Shown piece by piece: positions 17,431 through 26,970 of a stretch of 64,000 nucleotides of DNA (position 1 is the stretch's first letter; every line of letters starts with the position of its first letter). The stretch comes from Synergistaceae bacterium. Its GTDB lineage: Bacteria; Synergistota; Synergistia; Synergistales; Aminobacteriaceae. The stretch is from NCBI GenBank assembly GCA_017450125.1, contig JAFSWZ010000027.1, positions 21,096 through 85,095 of the forward strand, given 5' to 3'. The notes under the pieces were generated by a model, which did not search any database, was not told the origin of the DNA, and worked only from the letters and a program-made list of their open reading frames with translations. Both the position numbers and the translations under genes were made by a program.

Positions 17431-19277
17431 GAGAACAGAGGCCTCACCAGCCGCAAGAACGGCACAACAACGAACTTCACCAGAGCAACGACTGCCAGTC
17501 CGACGAGGATACCCGTCCACAAACCGTTAGCCTCACGCAGAAGAATCAGCGTCAAAGGCGTGTGGAAGTGGCAGAAGCTGTTGACGACCGACGAGAACCC
17601 TGCCGCCACTCCGACCCTCAACAACTCCCTGTACTGTTTCAGCATTCCGTGTTTCGCCAGGTAGCACCACAACAGCAGGCACGGATACCCCACAAAGACT
17701 TCCTTAGTTCTTGGCCGCGCAACAAGATAACGTTCAAGGATCAGGCGTATCTTCTCCTCAAAGACCGGCGTTGAAGATACATTGCCGCTCCTGAAAACCA
17801 TCAGGCCTACGCACCCGAGCACAATCATCATCAGAATCAATTCTCCCCACACAGGCGGACGTGAGAGGAACTCGAGCACGGACTCAGGGTGGATTCTGTT
17901 CTTGAGGTCATGAAGAAGCACAAGCACGGGCGGCAGTATCAGCGTCAGCCTCACTCCCGAGAACGTCGACAGCCTCAGCATATACCGCGCGACGCTGAAG
18001 AACGACGCAAGCGCAAGGCTTCCGGCAACCGCAAACACGAACGCAGGGATTACAGCCCTCTTCCTGCCGGTGTCCATCGCAAGCAGTGATGCTTCCGTCG
18101 CGATTAACGGAGCAGCAAGAGCACCCGCAAGCCGCGCAACAACCGCAACCTTCCACACGCACACGGCAAGCGCAACGCTTCCTGCGGCGAACACCAGCGC
18201 GCCCTTCTTCATGCTCATTCGTGAAAGGTATCTCCACGCGCAGAACATCAGCACAGCCGACAGTGCCCACGCCGTGAAGATGCTCGTGTGAAGATTATTG
18301 CGGGCAAAGACGGGCTCAGGCCAAGCAACCGAGAACCCGTGAGACCTCAGACTTTCCGCGAGAAGCCTGACCTCTTCCGCAAAATCCGCAAACTTGAAGT
18401 CCGACGTGTTGGCGGGAGCTGTCCTGAGCATCAGAAGCCTTATCGAGCGTTCGAGTGCCGCGCGCAGCATCCTGTCTCTGAGGGCGGACCGCGTGATTCT
18501 GCGTGAAGTCATCTCGTCGTTCGTTACGCTGTGGAGAGGAAGGAGAAGAGGAGAGGCTTGGGCGTTGAGCTGAGGTTCTCCGAGCTGGCGCGAGAACTCC
18601 ACTGCCGCGACGGGAATCCCGAGCTCCTTCGACACACCTGCGAGCTTGCTGACATCAGGATAGCCGGAGACGTATTCCCCCGACGGAGTGAAGACGCTCA
18701 CTGGGTACAACGAATTAACCTCACGGAGCATCAATGCCGCTCTGTCGGCCAAGTGCCCGGGGGACGGTGCAGGCCTGTAGAAGATCGGAAGCCCCGCCCT
18801 CTTGGCCGCTTCGAGGCCGTCAATGTCAGGAATCATTCCCGAGTTCCTGAGCATGTTCGACGGAAGAGTTAGGAACACCGGCCCGGTTTTGTCGTCAGAG
18901 ATTGCGAACCTGAGACGTAACCACTTATTGAGGAGCTCATAATGTCCGCTCTGAGGAGTGATAGTGATGGCAGAACCTTCTGTGCCGGTCGCGGGGTCTT
19001 TCTCCGTCTTCATCTCTGCCGGGCCTATTCCGTGAAGAAGGTGATCCCCGATGAGTTCGCTCACCATGAGGCCAGTAAGCCCGTTGCTCTTGAGGATGGC
19101 GATTGCTTCGTCGACGGGAAGCCCTGAGCTTTTCGCGAGAGTGTAGATTTCGCGGTAATCCGACAAGATAGCTACGCTGTTGTTGCTGTGTTCGAGGACT
19201 GCGCGAGGCCACAACCCCCACGCCGAACATGCCAGTACTGCGAGCACAAAAGCTCCTGCGAGAAATTTACGTGTCAT
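17427..19277 (-). CDS. DUF5693-type membrane protein partnered with CsaB
   Basis: A 616-residue integral membrane protein. It has an N-terminal signal/anchor helix, an extracytoplasmic domain of about 300 residues (SVAILSDYREIYTLA to PEPVFARN), then roughly eight hydrophobic helices. It resembles the DUF5693 family, whose genes typically sit directly upstream of csaB, as here, with a 4-base overlap. A role in assembling or exporting the pyruvylated wall polymer is inference from context. Confidence 0.7.
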   Translation of the reverse strand: MTRKFLAGAFVLAVLACSAWGLWPRAVLEHSNNSVAILSDYREIYTLAKSSGLPVDEAIAILKSNGLTGLMVSELIGDHLLHGIGPAEMKTEKDPATGTEGSAITITPQSGHYELLNKWLRLRFAISDDKTGPVFLTLPSNMLRNSGMIPDIDGLEAAKRAGLPIFYRPAPSPGHLADRAALMLREVNSLYPVSVFTPSGEYVSGYPDVSKLAGVSKELGIPVAAVEFSRQLGEPQLNAQASPLLLPLHSVTNDEMTSRRITRSALRDRMLRAALERSIRLLMLRTAPANTSDFKFADFAEEVRLLAESLRSHGFSVAWPEPVFARNNLHTSIFTAWALSAVLMFCAWRYLSRMSMKKGALVFAAGSVALAVCVWKVAVVARLAGALAAPLIATEASLLAMDTGRKRAVIPAFVFAVAGSLALASFFSVARYMLRLSTFSGVRLTLILPPVLVLLHDLKNRIHPESVLEFLSRPPVWGELILMMIVLGCVGLMVFRSGNVSSTPVFEEKIRLILERYLVARPRTKEVFVGYPCLLLWCYLAKHGMLKQYRELLRVGVAAGFSSVVNSFCHFHTPLTLILLREANGLWTGILVGLAVVALVKFVVVPFLRLVRPLFS

Positions 19278-19310
19278 ACCGATATATATTCTCTCCTTAA
19301 ATGTTTGTGA

Positions 19311-20405
19311 TTAAGGCTGAATTATAACCGGCTTTCCCGTTTCACGCTTGAAGTTTGGTGTCTCGAGTGTGAGTTCATAGAGCTGTGATGCACGGAACTC
19401 CACGTCCGCGAAGTACCTTCCTCTTTCTCCCTCAACTTCCGCCAGCCTCGTGATAGCTTTCTTGCCGCGCAGAATCTCCCTGCCTCTTCCGTTGAAGCCC
19501 AGAACCCGCGCGTAAGGCACTCCCCCGCTAACCGCCGCCGATGCCTCCTCTCTGTTCAGGCCGAGAAGGATATACACCAGCCGCCGCCTGATGTGAGCCC
19601 GCGTGTACCTTGCGCAGACACATCGTCCTATAAAGTCATCGAGATTCCCCGCGTCCTTCCAGTGCTTCAGGAACAAGCCCTCTATCCCCTCGCTGATGCC
19701 GTAAATCCTCCGCAAGTCCTCAGCCCTGCTCCGCAGCATAACTCCCTGAACCAGCGGCCACAGTCTCCCTTCGTCCGAGCGTTCAGCCACAGCAAGAAGC
19801 CTCTTCGAGAACTCAGGGAGCATCTCCAGACTTCCAGCACGAACAGCCTTGCTCGAGAAATTCCCTTCACGCTTAACCTTCATGACCTTCAAGCCGTAAC
19901 CCTCCCTCTGAATCTCCCGTATGTAGGAGAGTGCAAGCATGTTGTTGGGCTTGGCGATGAAGTCTCCTGCTCCCGGCACGGCGGCATCAAGAGCGATGGC
20001 ATGAGCCTTAGGGTACGACGCTCCCCGAGACATCTCCCGTCTCAGAGCCTCCGTGAATGCTTCCGTGCCTTCTGCATCAACGAGCTTCATGATGTCGGCT
20101 TCAGGGTTCTCCATCCCGAAGGCTATTGTGTCCGCGAACTCCGACAGCAGAGCGACAGCTCCACTCGCGAAGTCCTGTCCCGCCGAACACGCGAACAGGA
20201 AGGGAAGTTCCAGCACGAGGTCAGCTCCGGCCAAGAGTGCCATCTTCGCACGTACGAACTTGCTGACGATCGAGGGGCTGCCTCTCTGGGTGAAGTTCGA
20301 GGACAGTACGACGACGCAGGAGTCCCCGTGAGCTTTCGCCTGCGAGATCAGCGAGTGGTGGCCTTTGTGCAGAGGGTTGAACTCCGCGATAATGCCAGCC
20401 GTAAT
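19311..20405 (-). CDS. tmcAL: tRNA(Met) cytidine acetate ligase, apparent AUU start
   Basis: TmcAL acetylates the wobble cytidine of elongator tRNA-Met using acetate and ATP. The 364-residue frame shows GIIAEFNPLHKGHH (nucleotidyltransferase HxGH), SSNFTQRGSPSIVSKFVRAKMAL and ADLVLELPF, all family hallmarks. The first ATG (20243) would remove the catalytic HxGH motif. Upstream in frame there is no ATG, GTG or TTG before a TAA stop. The only start consistent with family length and with AAAGGAGG at 20414-20421 is ATT 20405, 8 bases downstream. AUU initiation is known for infC in E. coli. A sequencing error is the alternative. Confidence 0.8.
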   Translation of the reverse strand: MTAGIIAEFNPLHKGHHSLISQAKAHGDSCVVVLSSNFTQRGSPSIVSKFVRAKMALLAGADLVLELPFLFACSAGQDFASGAVALLSEFADTIAFGMENPEADIMKLVDAEGTEAFTEALRREMSRGASYPKAHAIALDAAVPGAGDFIAKPNNMLALSYIREIQREGYGLKVMKVKREGNFSSKAVRAGSLEMLPEFSKRLLAVAERSDEGRLWPLVQGVMLRSRAEDLRRIYGISEGIEGLFLKHWKDAGNLDDFIGRCVCARYTRAHIRRRLVYILLGLNREEASAAVSGGVPYARVLGFNGRGREILRGKKAITRLAEVEGERGRYFADVEFRASQLYELTLETPNFKRETGKPVIIQP

Positions 20406-20530
20406 TGTTACCGCCTCCTTTGTGATGCGTTGTAGTATATACTCCGTCCCTTAAGGCATAAGCTGTTTCCTCCGAAAAATTATATGTGTATGCTGCTGGG
20501 ATTCCTGATACCCGCAGAGGAAGGCGAAAG

Positions 20531-20560
20531 TTGCGTTTCCTGCTTTTTCGCGTGTATAAT
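20531..20560 (+). promoter_or_regulatory. Promoter for the Ig-repeat surface protein
   Basis: TTGCGT (20531-20536), an 18-base spacer and a perfect TATAAT (20555-20560) give a leader of about 115 bases. Confidence 0.55.
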
Positions 20561-20574
20561 CTCAGCACAATGGC

Positions 20575-20645
20575 GTACCTATAGGCTGCCTGCAAGAGAG
20601 GAGGCGCGTTGTGAGCGGTGTCAGGCAACGGCATTTTGTAGGTAC
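20575..20645 (+). other. Nested inverted repeat in the leader of the surface-protein mRNA
   Basis: GTACCTA (20575-20581) and TAGGTAC (20639-20645) are perfect complements and enclose a second helix formed by GCCTG and CAGGC. The folded leader sits between the promoter and the ribosome binding site. I do not recognise a known riboswitch consensus. Confidence 0.5.
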
Positions 20646-20683
20646 TGAAATGATAGTTAGACATTAGGAGGAATGATGATACT

Positions 20684-23600
20684 TTGAAGAGTTTTTTGCG
20701 CATGATGGCGGTGTCCTGTGCCATCTTGGCGGTGAGTGCACTGCCCGCACTGGCAGCAGACCCGAGCATTACCGTAACGGCTGAGGATGAAGCGAGCACA
20801 TCCCAGAGCGTCAGGATAGCTGACAACATCATCGATGGTACTGATGCACCGTTCCAGGATGTACTGTTCACGCTCGAAGACGAGGACGGCTACCTTGATG
20901 AGTACTTCGAGGATGCTGACGATACGTCCTACGATTGGACGATAACAACCAACGGCACTGACGGGCTTCCCGAAGGCTTGGAGGTAGCAGATTCGGATGA
21001 TAGTTCACTTACCATTACAGGAACACCGACCAAAGCCGGAAAATACGCTATAACCGCTGTTTTGACCCGTTCAGGTGAAGGTGAAGATTTTAGCGGTGCA
21101 CCTCTGACGTACTCAGCGGACTACACCGTCAATGTAACAGCCCTCAAAGTTACCTTGTCGGAAGATGCTTCGGACTGCGCGGTAGCTTACACTGGTTACC
21201 CTTACAGAGCCGTTATCGTCGCGGAAGGTGCTTCGGGCGATGTCAAGTGGACAGTTGCGTCAGCTGACGAGACAGGAGACATGAACGGGGCAAACAAGGG
21301 CGGCTCGTGGAGCTGGGCGAAGATCACCGAAGACGGGGCAACGCTCATCATCGAGGGCGTTCTTCCTGACTCTGAGGACAGCATATATTTCGGCATAAGC
21401 GCGGCCGACGACTTTGCTGAGATGGGGATAGAGGCGGCTGAAGACTACGATAACAGCTTCACTTCCATCACCATGATAGCCTACGACGATAAAACAGAGG
21501 GTGTGGAAAAAACCAACGTCTTGGCCGTGAACATCTCTGCTCCTGACGCTGAACACGTTACCCTTGACCAGCTGCCGAAGTCGTATGACGTAACAGACGG
21601 CGCGGGAGCCATAACCGCAGATTACTCCGCAACGATAAAGTTCCCTGACGGAGCGTTTGTGAGCAAAGATGATATGCCTGTGGAAAGCAGGATACATATG
21701 CCCCGCTGGCTGGTTTACACGCTGACGAAAGACGCGGCAGGAGCGGTCAAGGAGATGAAGATAACCTTCAACGCTTCCATGAGCGGAGACATCGCCGCAG
21801 GAGACTCCAGCGCGGTGCGCATCGATGTAGCTGATGACAACACGTATGAAGGCGACGTAGATACGGTGGCTGCAATAGGGTGGCCTGTGGTCTACATGCC
21901 TGAGGCATTCTCGGTAACTGCCAGCAAAACCAGCATGTCCATAAGGAGCGGTGCTTCTGACACAGTAACCTTGTCGTCGTCAAACAACTACGGCGGAGTG
22001 AGCTACACTCTGGAGGTCAGCGGAGATACTCCAGCCTCTTCCGAAGAGGATGAAGAAGAGACACCTTGGGCCACAGTAAGCGGCAACACGGCAATATTCA
22101 GTCCTGACAAGGAAGGCGACTTCGAGGTTATCCTTACAGCGAGAGACAGCCTGTACAGGAAGGAAAACATCACGTTCAACGTCAAGGTGCTCGAGCCGTT
22201 CACCGTCAGTATGGACATTGGACATGTGGTCGCGGATGTCAACGGAACAAAGACAATCGCGATCGATGTAACAGGTGCTACGGGCGCGGTTACGTACGAC
22301 CTGACTGTCAGCGAGGACTCCGAAGCAGAATGGGCTCAGATCGAGGGAGACAGCATAGTGCTTACCCCCGATAAGACAGGCACGTTCACCCTGAACCTGA
22401 CCATCACGGACGGCAATGAAAGAACCGTAACCCGAGTGTTCACCGTCAAGGTACTCACGCCGTTCACGCTCAGTGCGGACACCACAGCCCTGAGCATGGA
22501 TGCCGGCGACACGAGATCCGTTGCGCTCTCGTCTGCAGGCGCGGAAGGCACAGTACGCTACACAACAAATCTTGACTGGGCAACTGTAAGCGAAGACACC
22601 CTGATACTGACACCGGCAGCGTCAGGAGACTTCACCGTAACAGTTACCGGCACGGACGGCGAGGCAAGGACTCAGTCCCTGTCCGTCAGCGTAAAGGTGC
22701 TTCCCGTGTTCGTGCTCAGTGCTGACGCTACGGCCATAACAGCGGAGCTTAACCAGGAGACAACGTTCAAGTACTTCACGGAAGGCGCGGTAGGAAGCGT
22801 GGATTATTCCGTTGAGCTCAGCGGAGACAGCAGCGCGCTGACGTTCACATCCGGCGACTGCGAAATAACGTTCACCCCCAGTGCTATGAGCGATTTCGTC
22901 TTCATCATAACAGCGAGCGACAATGCTTCGAGAAGCCGGACTCTCTCGGTTGACGTGAAGGTCATTCACACGTTCACCATCACGGCAAGCCCTGACGCGG
23001 TTACGATGATGGCCGGAGACACCGAGACCGTAACGCTCTCGGCAGACAACGCAGTAGGGCTCGTGCGCTACTCTGCTCCTGACGGAATTAACTGGATCAC
23101 CATCAGCGGGGACACAGCTACCCTTGCTCCGACAGGCGAATACAACGGCAGAGTAACTTTCACCGCTAAGGACTCGCTCGACGTAACAAGCTCCGTAGAT
23201 GTCAGCGTAACCGTATCAGTCTTCAAGGTAACCGCCGACAGGTCGACAGTAAGCTTGGCCGCAGGTTCGACTGCGACAATAACGATGAGCAGCAACGGGC
23301 AGGGAGTAACCTACACCACCAGCCACAGCTGGGCAACGGTCAACGGCAGCACGATAACGCTCGCGCCCACAGAGGCGGGGAGTTACACGCTGACGATAAC
23401 CGGCACGGACAGCAAGCAGCGCACTGACACGGCCAGCGTCGCAGTAACTGTAACGAGCGGGACCAGCACGGACAGCGATGACCAGCCCGGCGCAGTCGCC
23501 CCGCAGAGCCTTCAGCCAGAGAGGAGCACGATGGATGTGTCTGACGAGGACGTAGAGGCGAACGTCAAGGAGACCATCGGCAACGTGCCCGAGAACGCGA

Positions 23601-24106
23601 CGTTAGAACACCTGCCTTCAGGCGCGGCAGGAACTGCAAGGACTGTTACAGAAGTCATCAATGAGCTCAGCGGTGATGTACTTGCGGACGAGGAGGTCAT
23701 CGCGGTGCTCGGGGTCATTAGCGTGGATAAGCCTGCGGTTTATGTGTTCATGGTCGACCTCTCGGGGATCGCCAACCTCAAGCCGGGTGCACCGCTGATT
23801 CTGCACATGCTGAGAGCAACGATAAGGTCAGGCAGTGCGGAAGTCTCTGCGGCGGCTGAGGAAGATACCAACTGCACGCTCGTCGACGATGAGGGCAACG
23901 AGGTTACCACAGTACCCGAGAACAAGCGCGTGAACATCGCGGCGTACATGGAGACCGGCAAGACCTACGAGCCTATACTCACGACGGCTTCATCCTCTTC
24001 GTACTCAAACAATGATCCCGGCTCTCCGGGCGGCGGATGCGATGCAGGCTTCGGTGCGCTTGCGCTGGCGGCGGCATCGTTGTTCATCTGCAAGAAGCGT
24101 TCATAA
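20684..24106 (+). CDS. Large Ig-repeat surface protein with Synerg-CTERM anchor
   Basis: A 1140-residue exported protein. A signal peptide (1-24, ending LPALAAD) is followed by an Ig-like domain (about 60-155, with LPEGLEVADSDDSSLTITGTP), then an unassigned region. Next come about six Ig/cadherin-like repeats of roughly 85 residues (about 415-925), with recurring FTLSADTTALSMDAGDTRSV and DWATVSEDTLILTP patterns. Residues about 955-1105 form a domain shared with the lipoprotein at 1293-3383. The last 25 residues are GGGCDAG, a hydrophobic stretch and CKKRS, matching the Synerg-CTERM sorting signal. The start is TTG, with AGGAGG 12 bases upstream. A four-codon frame (ATG 20673 to TGA 20687) overlaps the TTG and may couple translation. 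Confidence 0.85.
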   Translation: MKSFLRMMAVSCAILAVSALPALAADPSITVTAEDEASTSQSVRIADNIIDGTDAPFQDVLFTLEDEDGYLDEYFEDADDTSYDWTITTNGTDGLPEGLEVADSDDSSLTITGTPTKAGKYAITAVLTRSGEGEDFSGAPLTYSADYTVNVTALKVTLSEDASDCAVAYTGYPYRAVIVAEGASGDVKWTVASADETGDMNGANKGGSWSWAKITEDGATLIIEGVLPDSEDSIYFGISAADDFAEMGIEAAEDYDNSFTSITMIAYDDKTEGVEKTNVLAVNISAPDAEHVTLDQLPKSYDVTDGAGAITADYSATIKFPDGAFVSKDDMPVESRIHMPRWLVYTLTKDAAGAVKEMKITFNASMSGDIAAGDSSAVRIDVADDNTYEGDVDTVAAIGWPVVYMPEAFSVTASKTSMSIRSGASDTVTLSSSNNYGGVSYTLEVSGDTPASSEEDEEETPWATVSGNTAIFSPDKEGDFEVILTARDSLYRKENITFNVKVLEPFTVSMDIGHVVADVNGTKTIAIDVTGATGAVTYDLTVSEDSEAEWAQIEGDSIVLTPDKTGTFTLNLTITDGNERTVTRVFTVKVLTPFTLSADTTALSMDAGDTRSVALSSAGAEGTVRYTTNLDWATVSEDTLILTPAASGDFTVTVTGTDGEARTQSLSVSVKVLPVFVLSADATAITAELNQETTFKYFTEGAVGSVDYSVELSGDSSALTFTSGDCEITFTPSAMSDFVFIITASDNASRSRTLSVDVKVIHTFTITASPDAVTMMAGDTETVTLSADNAVGLVRYSAPDGINWITISGDTATLAPTGEYNGRVTFTAKDSLDVTSSVDVSVTVSVFKVTADRSTVSLAAGSTATITMSSNGQGVTYTTSHSWATVNGSTITLAPTEAGSYTLTITGTDSKQRTDTASVAVTVTSGTSTDSDDQPGAVAPQSLQPERSTMDVSDEDVEANVKETIGNVPENATLEHLPSGAAGTARTVTEVINELSGDVLADEEVIAVLGVISVDKPAVYVFMVDLSGIANLKPGAPLILHMLRATIRSGSAEVSAAAEEDTNCTLVDDEGNEVTTVPENKRVNIAAYMETGKTYEPILTTASSSSYSNNDPGSPGGGCDAGFGALALAAASLFICKKRS

Positions 24107-24133
24107 GTCATACCGGCTCAGTTCGAGCAAACA

Positions 24134-24167
24134 AGCCCCGTAGGAGAAGTCCTGCGGGGTTTCTTCA
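24134..24167 (+). terminator. Rho-independent terminator after the surface protein
   Basis: CCCCGTAGGA and TCCTGCGGGG form a 10-bp stem with a GAAG loop, followed by TTTCTTC. Confidence 0.85.
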
Positions 24168-24222
24168 TGAAATGTGATATATTTCTCCCGTCAAAATTTT
24201 TCTTGCACAAAGGATATTGTTC

Positions 24223-24837
24223 ATGATTGCTATTGTTGATTACGGAGTGGGAAATCTCTTCTCGCTCGCAAGTTCTTTTGCGGCTATCGGGAGAGACGTT
24301 AAGGTTACCTCTGACCCCGAAGATCTCAAGCGTGCCGAGCGCATAATTCTTCCCGGTGTAGGGGCATTCGGTGATGCCGCGCGCAAACTCTTCACCTCCG
24401 GCCTAGCTGAACCTCTCATCGCTGAGGCAGGGCACGGCAAGCCCGTTCTTGGCATCTGTCTGGGGATGCAGCTGCTCTTCACGAAAAGCTACGAGTTCGG
24501 CGAGCACGATGGTCTTGGCCTGATACCCGGCGACGTACAACCTATAAGCACAGTAATTCCCTCAGGCCTGAAGATTCCGCAGATGGGCTGGAACAGTCTC
24601 CGCTTCACCAACCCTTCAGGCATATTCTCGCGCTCGCATGAAGGCGATTATGTCTACTTCGTGCACTCGTACTCTGCTTTTTGCGACGGCGAATACATTA
24701 CCGCAACGACAAACTACGGCGCAGACCTCACGGCGGCTGTCCAGAAGGGCAACGTCTACGGCGTGCAGTTCCACCCTGAGAAGAGCGGCAACGTCGGGCT
24801 AGAGATGCTCCGTGCATTCTGCGAGGTCAAGGCATGA
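24223..24837 (+). CDS. hisH: Imidazole glycerol phosphate synthase, glutamine amidotransferase subunit
   Basis: Supplies ammonia from glutamine to HisF in histidine synthesis. The 204-residue class I amidotransferase has the nucleophile in GICLGMQLLF and the His/Glu pair in QFHPEKSG. ATG 24223 is used because AAAGGA lies 8 bases upstream; a TTG at 24217 is too close. It is first in a run of overlapping his and cbi genes and shares 4 bases with hisA. Confidence 0.95.
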   Translation: MIAIVDYGVGNLFSLASSFAAIGRDVKVTSDPEDLKRAERIILPGVGAFGDAARKLFTSGLAEPLIAEAGHGKPVLGICLGMQLLFTKSYEFGEHDGLGLIPGDVQPISTVIPSGLKIPQMGWNSLRFTNPSGIFSRSHEGDYVYFVHSYSAFCDGEYITATTNYGADLTAAVQKGNVYGVQFHPEKSGNVGLEMLRAFCEVKA

Positions 24838-25559
24838 TTATCCTTCCGGCAATAGACCTGTTCGGCGGGCAGGCAGTCAGGCTACTCAAAGGCGATTACG
24901 CGAAGATGACCGTCTACGACCCCGAGCCGGTGAACACTGCGCTGAAGTTCCGTGCTGAGGGTGCGGAGTGGATACACGTTGTTGACCTTGAGGGCGCGAA
25001 GTCAGGCGAACCAGCGAACCTCGACGCATTGATGAGCATTCGCCGGGCCTGCGGGCTGAAGTGCGAGGTCGGCGGAGGCATCAGAGACATGCGCACGATT
25101 GAACGCTACGTGTCCGCTGGTGTCGAGCGCGTGATTCTCGGGACTTCTGCGGCGACGAAAGAAGGTTTCGCGGCGGAAGCTGTGAGGGAGTTCGGGAGCG
25201 AACGTGTCGCTGTCGGTGTCGACATCCGGGACGGCAAAGTAGCAGTGAAGGGCTGGCAGGAGAGTTCCGGGCTTGAGGCGTTTGCGTTCTGCCGGAACAT
25301 GGAGGCCGCAGGAGTGAAGTACATAATCTGCACGGATATTTCTCGCGACGGCGCAATGAACGGCACGAACAGGGAGCTTTACGCGTCCATGAGCAAAACT
25401 CTCGGCGTGAACATCATAGCTTCCGGCGGGGTAAGTTCGCTCGAGGACGTTAAGGCACTTGCCGGTCTTGGCCTGTACGGGGCGATTATCGGGAAAGCAT
25501 ATTATACCGGCGCGGTGAAAATCTCTGAGGCAATAGAAGCAGGAAGGGTGAAGCAATGA
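24834..25559 (+). CDS. hisA: ProFAR isomerase
   Basis: Isomerises ProFAR to PRFAR in histidine synthesis. The 241-residue (beta/alpha)8 barrel has the catalytic Asp in LPAIDLFGGQAVRL and the second in TDISRDGAMNGTN, plus phosphate-binding VGGGIRD and ASGGVSS loops. The start overlaps hisH (ATGA) and the end overlaps hisF (ATGA). Confidence 0.96.
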   Translation: MIILPAIDLFGGQAVRLLKGDYAKMTVYDPEPVNTALKFRAEGAEWIHVVDLEGAKSGEPANLDALMSIRRACGLKCEVGGGIRDMRTIERYVSAGVERVILGTSAATKEGFAAEAVREFGSERVAVGVDIRDGKVAVKGWQESSGLEAFAFCRNMEAAGVKYIICTDISRDGAMNGTNRELYASMSKTLGVNIIASGGVSSLEDVKALAGLGLYGAIIGKAYYTGAVKISEAIEAGRVKQ

Positions 25560-26314
25560 TTACGAAGCGTATAATCCCGTGCCTTGACGTAAGGGACGGC
25601 AGAGTCGTGAAGGGCGTGAACTTTCAGGGTCTGAACGACGTAAATTCTCCTGTGGAGCTGGCGAAGTTCTACAGCAGCTGCGGGGCTGACGAGCTGGTGT
25701 TCTACGACATCACGGCTTCGTCGGACGGCCGCAAAATATTCACGGACATTCTGCGTGAGACGGCGCGCAACGTGTTCATTCCCCTGACTGTCGGCGGAGG
25801 AATCTCCAGCGTCGCGGACTTCGAGCGCGTACTGTCCTGCGGTGCGGACAAAGTCAGCGTCAACACCGGCGCAATCCGCAACCCGTCGCTTATCCCTGAG
25901 GCAGCGAGGCTCTACGGTTCGCAGTGCGTGGTGATTTCTGCGGACGTGAAGAGAGTAGACGGAGCGTTTCACGTTTTTGCGCGCGGAGGCAGGGACGACA
26001 CAGGCATAGAGGCTGTAGGATGGATCAAGCGTTGTGTTGAGGCAGGAGCAGGCGAAGTCGTGCTGAACTCGATAGACACTGACGGCGTGAAGGGAGGCTT
26101 TGACCTCGAGATGCTGCGGGCGGTGTGCGATGTCGTGAGCGTTCCCGTGATAGCGTCTGGCGGGGCAGGGAGTATTCAGGACTTCATCACGCTGTTCGAG
26201 GCTGTCCCGAAAGTTGATGCGGGGCTTGCGGCCTCAATCTTCCACTTCGGCGAGGTCGCCATCTCTGACCTCAAAGCCGAAATGCACAAGCACAACATTC
26301 CCGTGAGGCTGTAA
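25556..26314 (+). CDS. hisF: Imidazole glycerol phosphate synthase, cyclase subunit
   Basis: Converts PRFAR and ammonia to IGP and AICAR, in complex with HisH. The 252-residue barrel has [15 protein letters not shown] (catalytic Asp), TVGGGI, and [13 protein letters not shown] with the second Asp. It is translationally overlapped with hisA and is 2 bases from hisIE. Confidence 0.97.
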   Translation: MITKRIIPCLDVRDGRVVKGVNFQGLNDVNSPVELAKFYSSCGADELVFYDITASSDGRKIFTDILRETARNVFIPLTVGGGISSVADFERVLSCGADKVSVNTGAIRNPSLIPEAARLYGSQCVVISADVKRVDGAFHVFARGGRDDTGIEAVGWIKRCVEAGAGEVVLNSIDTDGVKGGFDLEMLRAVCDVVSVPVIASGGAGSIQDFITLFEAVPKVDAGLAASIFHFGEVAISDLKAEMHKHNIPVRL

Positions 26315-26316
26315 AC

Positions 26317-26970
26317 ATGATTAGCATTGATGACGTAAAGTTCGACGACAAGGGACTAGTTCCGGCTGTCGTTGTGGATGATGAGTCGGGAGATGTCCTG
26401 ATGGTTGCGTGGATGAACCGCGAGAGCCTCAGCCTCTCCGTAGAGAAACGCTTAGCGTGTTTCTGGAGTCGTTCGCGGCAGGAACTGTGGACGAAGGGCG
26501 AGACCAGCGGAAACTACCTGCACATCAAGGAGATTGTTGCTGACTGCGACAGAGATACCCTGCTGGTGTACGTTCACCCGGACGGCCCGGCGTGCCATCT
26601 CGGCAACACTTCATGCTTCGTTGATGACCTGCTCGAACGCGAGGGCACGAAGCACGAGAGGTTCACTCTTTGCGGGCTTATGGAGCTCATCAAGGGCAGG
26701 AAGTCAGAACCAGTAGAGGGCTCGTACACGTCTTACCTGTTCGCGAAGGGGCTCGACAAGATTCTGAAGAAGGTCGGCGAGGAGAGCACAGAGGTAGTTA
26801 TTGCGGCCAAGAACGACAAGAAGGAGGCAGTGTACGAGATTTCTGACCTCGTCTATCACCTGATGGTTCTCATGGCAGAAATGGATATCGACATCAAGGA
26901 TATTATCCTAGAGCTTGCTTCACGGCACGTAATCGACAAGAAGATTAAGCAGGAGCGAATGACATCGTGA
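26317..26970 (+). CDS. hisI: Bifunctional phosphoribosyl-AMP cyclohydrolase / phosphoribosyl-ATP pyrophosphatase
   Basis: A HisIE fusion of 217 residues catalysing steps 2 and 3 of histidine synthesis. The HisI half (1-110) has [27 protein letters not shown], and the metal-binding [21 protein letters not shown]. The HisE half (about 115-210) has [18 protein letters not shown] and the [10 protein letters not shown] helix. The stop overlaps the next gene's GTG. Confidence 0.95.
   Translation: MISIDDVKFDDKGLVPAVVVDDESGDVLMVAWMNRESLSLSVEKRLACFWSRSRQELWTKGETSGNYLHIKEIVADCDRDTLLVYVHPDGPACHLGNTSCFVDDLLEREGTKHERFTLCGLMELIKGRKSEPVEGSYTSYLFAKGLDKILKKVGEESTEVVIAAKNDKKEAVYEISDLVYHLMVLMAEMDIDIKDIILELASRHVIDKKIKQERMTS

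Noticed and set aside
17433..17520. Earlier ATG for csaB at 17520
   Set aside because: It would add 30 Cys/Arg-rich residues and lie inside the upstream gene; the ATGA overlap at 17430 is the normal arrangement.
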